Below, piece after piece: positions 4,566 through 5,580 of a stretch of DNA of 5,580 nt (position 1 is the first letter of the stretch; each line of letters opens with the position of its first letter). Position numbers and translations under genes: made by a program. Source of the stretch: Phycisphaerales bacterium (lineage in GTDB: Bacteria; Planctomycetota; Phycisphaerae; Phycisphaerales; UBA1924). The notes below the pieces were generated by a model, which was not told the origin of the DNA, made no database searches, and saw only the letters and a program-made list of their open reading frames with translations. The stretch lies in assembly GCA_016763115.1 (NCBI GenBank), contig JAESUL010000238.1:1-5580 (forward strand), given 5' to 3'.

Positions 4566-5580
4566 GTGCGTTTACACAAAGAGCAGCGAGTTGGATTCGA
4601 TGGATTTGGTCACATATCGCGGCAGCTGTTGGATTGGCGTTGATCGTCGCGGCGTTGATGATCGGGTACTCGATCGGACGCCCTGCATCTGTATCATCCG
4701 ATGAGGCTCTCGATCAGAATACGGAGGAAGTAGCAGATGCGGATTCTGCCCCTCAGATGTATACCTGCTCGATGCATCCGACGGTCCGACTCGAAGACCC
4801 CAACGCGAAGTGCCCGATCTGCTTCATGGAACTGATCCCTGTCATGGATAACGCGGGGGGCGAAGGGATGGAGATGCGGATGGTGCTCTCCGAAGCTTCC
4901 AGAGCGATGAGCCGGATTGAGACGACCAAGGTTGGGCGGTTCTATCCGTCTGCGGAGACTCGGCTCTATGGAAAAATTGTCTATGACGAGACTTCGGTCG
5001 CACGATTGAGTGCGTATTTCCCTGGGCGAATTAATCGGCTCTTTGTGAACTATGTCGGTGTGACTGTAAAAGAGGGTGATCACCTTGCCGAGTTATACAG
5101 CCCGGAATTGCTTTCAGTCTTTGAAGAACTTCGCCAGGCGAAGAAATCGTTTGATTCAGCCGGTGACGGGAGTCAGTTTCTTCGTGAGACTTCGAGCCAA
5201 ACATTGATCGCATCAAGGGAGAAGCTTCGGCTCTTTGGTTTGACACAACAACAGGTCGATGATGTCGAATCTGGATCGTTTGACTCCGATGAACTGACCA
5301 TTTATTCCCCGATCGGTGGTGTGGTGACGCATCTCGCGGCTCGGGAGGGTGACTATCTCAAGACCGGCGATCCGATCGCAACGGTGTCCGATCTTTCTCG
5401 GCTTTGGCTTGATCTCGAAGCGTACGAATCGCAGTTGGCGATGCTCCGGTGGGGATTGCCCGTTGCTTTTACGGTCGAAGCGCATCCGGGCGAAGTGTTC
5501 GAGGGACGGGTTGCATTTATTGAACCCATTGTTGACGAACGAACGCGCACCGTTGCGGTGCGTGTGGCGGTTGATAATAG
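4562..5580 (+). CDS. CusB-like membrane-fusion protein with N-terminal heavy-metal-binding domain (3' end outside window)
   Basis: 339 residues are visible and the frame is still open at the window edge. Seen: an N-terminal membrane anchor (about 17-38, IAAAVGLALIVAALMIGYSIG); an acidic linker (47-62); a heavy-metal-binding domain at 67-93 with C69, M71, H72, C84, C87 and M89 (YTCSMHP...CPICFMELIP); then the adaptor body, with a barrel-sandwich/lipoyl half around GRINRLFVNYVGVTVKEGD (155-173), YSPELLSVFEELRQAKKS hairpin start (179-196), the second lipoyl half TIYSPIGGVVTHLAAREGDY (246-265) and a beta-barrel segment with LWLDLEAYE and ERTRTVAVRV (326-335). Known of CusB: a periplasmic adaptor that takes metal through Met/Cys ligands and links the RND pump to the outer-membrane channel. 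The ATG at 4562 lies within ATGA shared with the upstream stop. The usual glycine in CPICGM is Phe here. A CusA-type pump gene is expected beyond the edge. Confidence 0.94.
   Translation, partial: MSAFTQRAASWIRWIWSHIAAAVGLALIVAALMIGYSIGRPASVSSDEALDQNTEEVADADSAPQMYTCSMHPTVRLEDPNAKCPICFMELIPVMDNAGGEGMEMRMVLSEASRAMSRIETTKVGRFYPSAETRLYGKIVYDETSVARLSAYFPGRINRLFVNYVGVTVKEGDHLAELYSPELLSVFEELRQAKKSFDSAGDGSQFLRETSSQTLIASREKLRLFGLTQQQVDDVESGSFDSDELTIYSPIGGVVTHLAAREGDYLKTGDPIATVSDLSRLWLDLEAYESQLAMLRWGLPVAFTVEAHPGEVFEGRVAFIEPIVDERTRTVAVRVAVDN

Overview
The window reads as chromosomal DNA of a Gram-negative-type bacterium. A lipoprotein TolC-type outer-membrane factor followed by a membrane-fusion protein implies a two-membrane envelope. 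TruB sequence style, the absence of an encoded CCA on the tRNA and a Cys-rich secreted protein before a Cus-like pump would fit Planctomycetota (perhaps Phycisphaerae), but that placement is inference and weak.

Layout. (1) Positions 1-969: a divergent pair, a TetR-family repressor (minus strand, cut by the left edge) and an AhpD-like CxxC peroxidase-type protein (plus strand). Their 140-bp gap holds a good minus-strand promoter and a 16-bp dyad close to the published NemR box, lying where the repressor's own transcript should start. A strong intrinsic terminator (1001-1038) closes the AhpD unit. (2) Positions 1083-1894: a short TruB pseudouridine synthase without the usual C-terminal domain, converging on a tRNA-Gly(CCC) gene on the minus strand. 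(3) Positions 1895-2584: about 690 bp with no convincing protein gene but many short inverted repeats, some mutually exclusive. It could be a structured RNA, a decayed mobile element or simply spacer; I do not recognise it. (4) Positions 2585-5580: a heavy-metal efflux operon. It begins with a 143-aa secreted Cys-rich protein, continues with a CusC-like outer-membrane lipoprotein, and then, through a 4-base ATGA overlap, a CusB-like fusion protein with an N-terminal heavy-metal-binding domain. The last runs off the right edge; a CusA-type RND pump is expected next.

How the parts work together. The TetR/AhpD pair looks like a self-contained reactive-species or electrophile response unit. The right half looks like Cu/Ag-type (or other soft metal) export: a periplasmic Cys-rich protein may bind or deliver metal, the fusion protein takes it up through its Cys/Met/His domain, and the outer-membrane channel releases it. 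The most novel elements are the Cys-rich protein, whose promoter suggests a leaderless mRNA, and the hairpin-dense spacer upstream of it.
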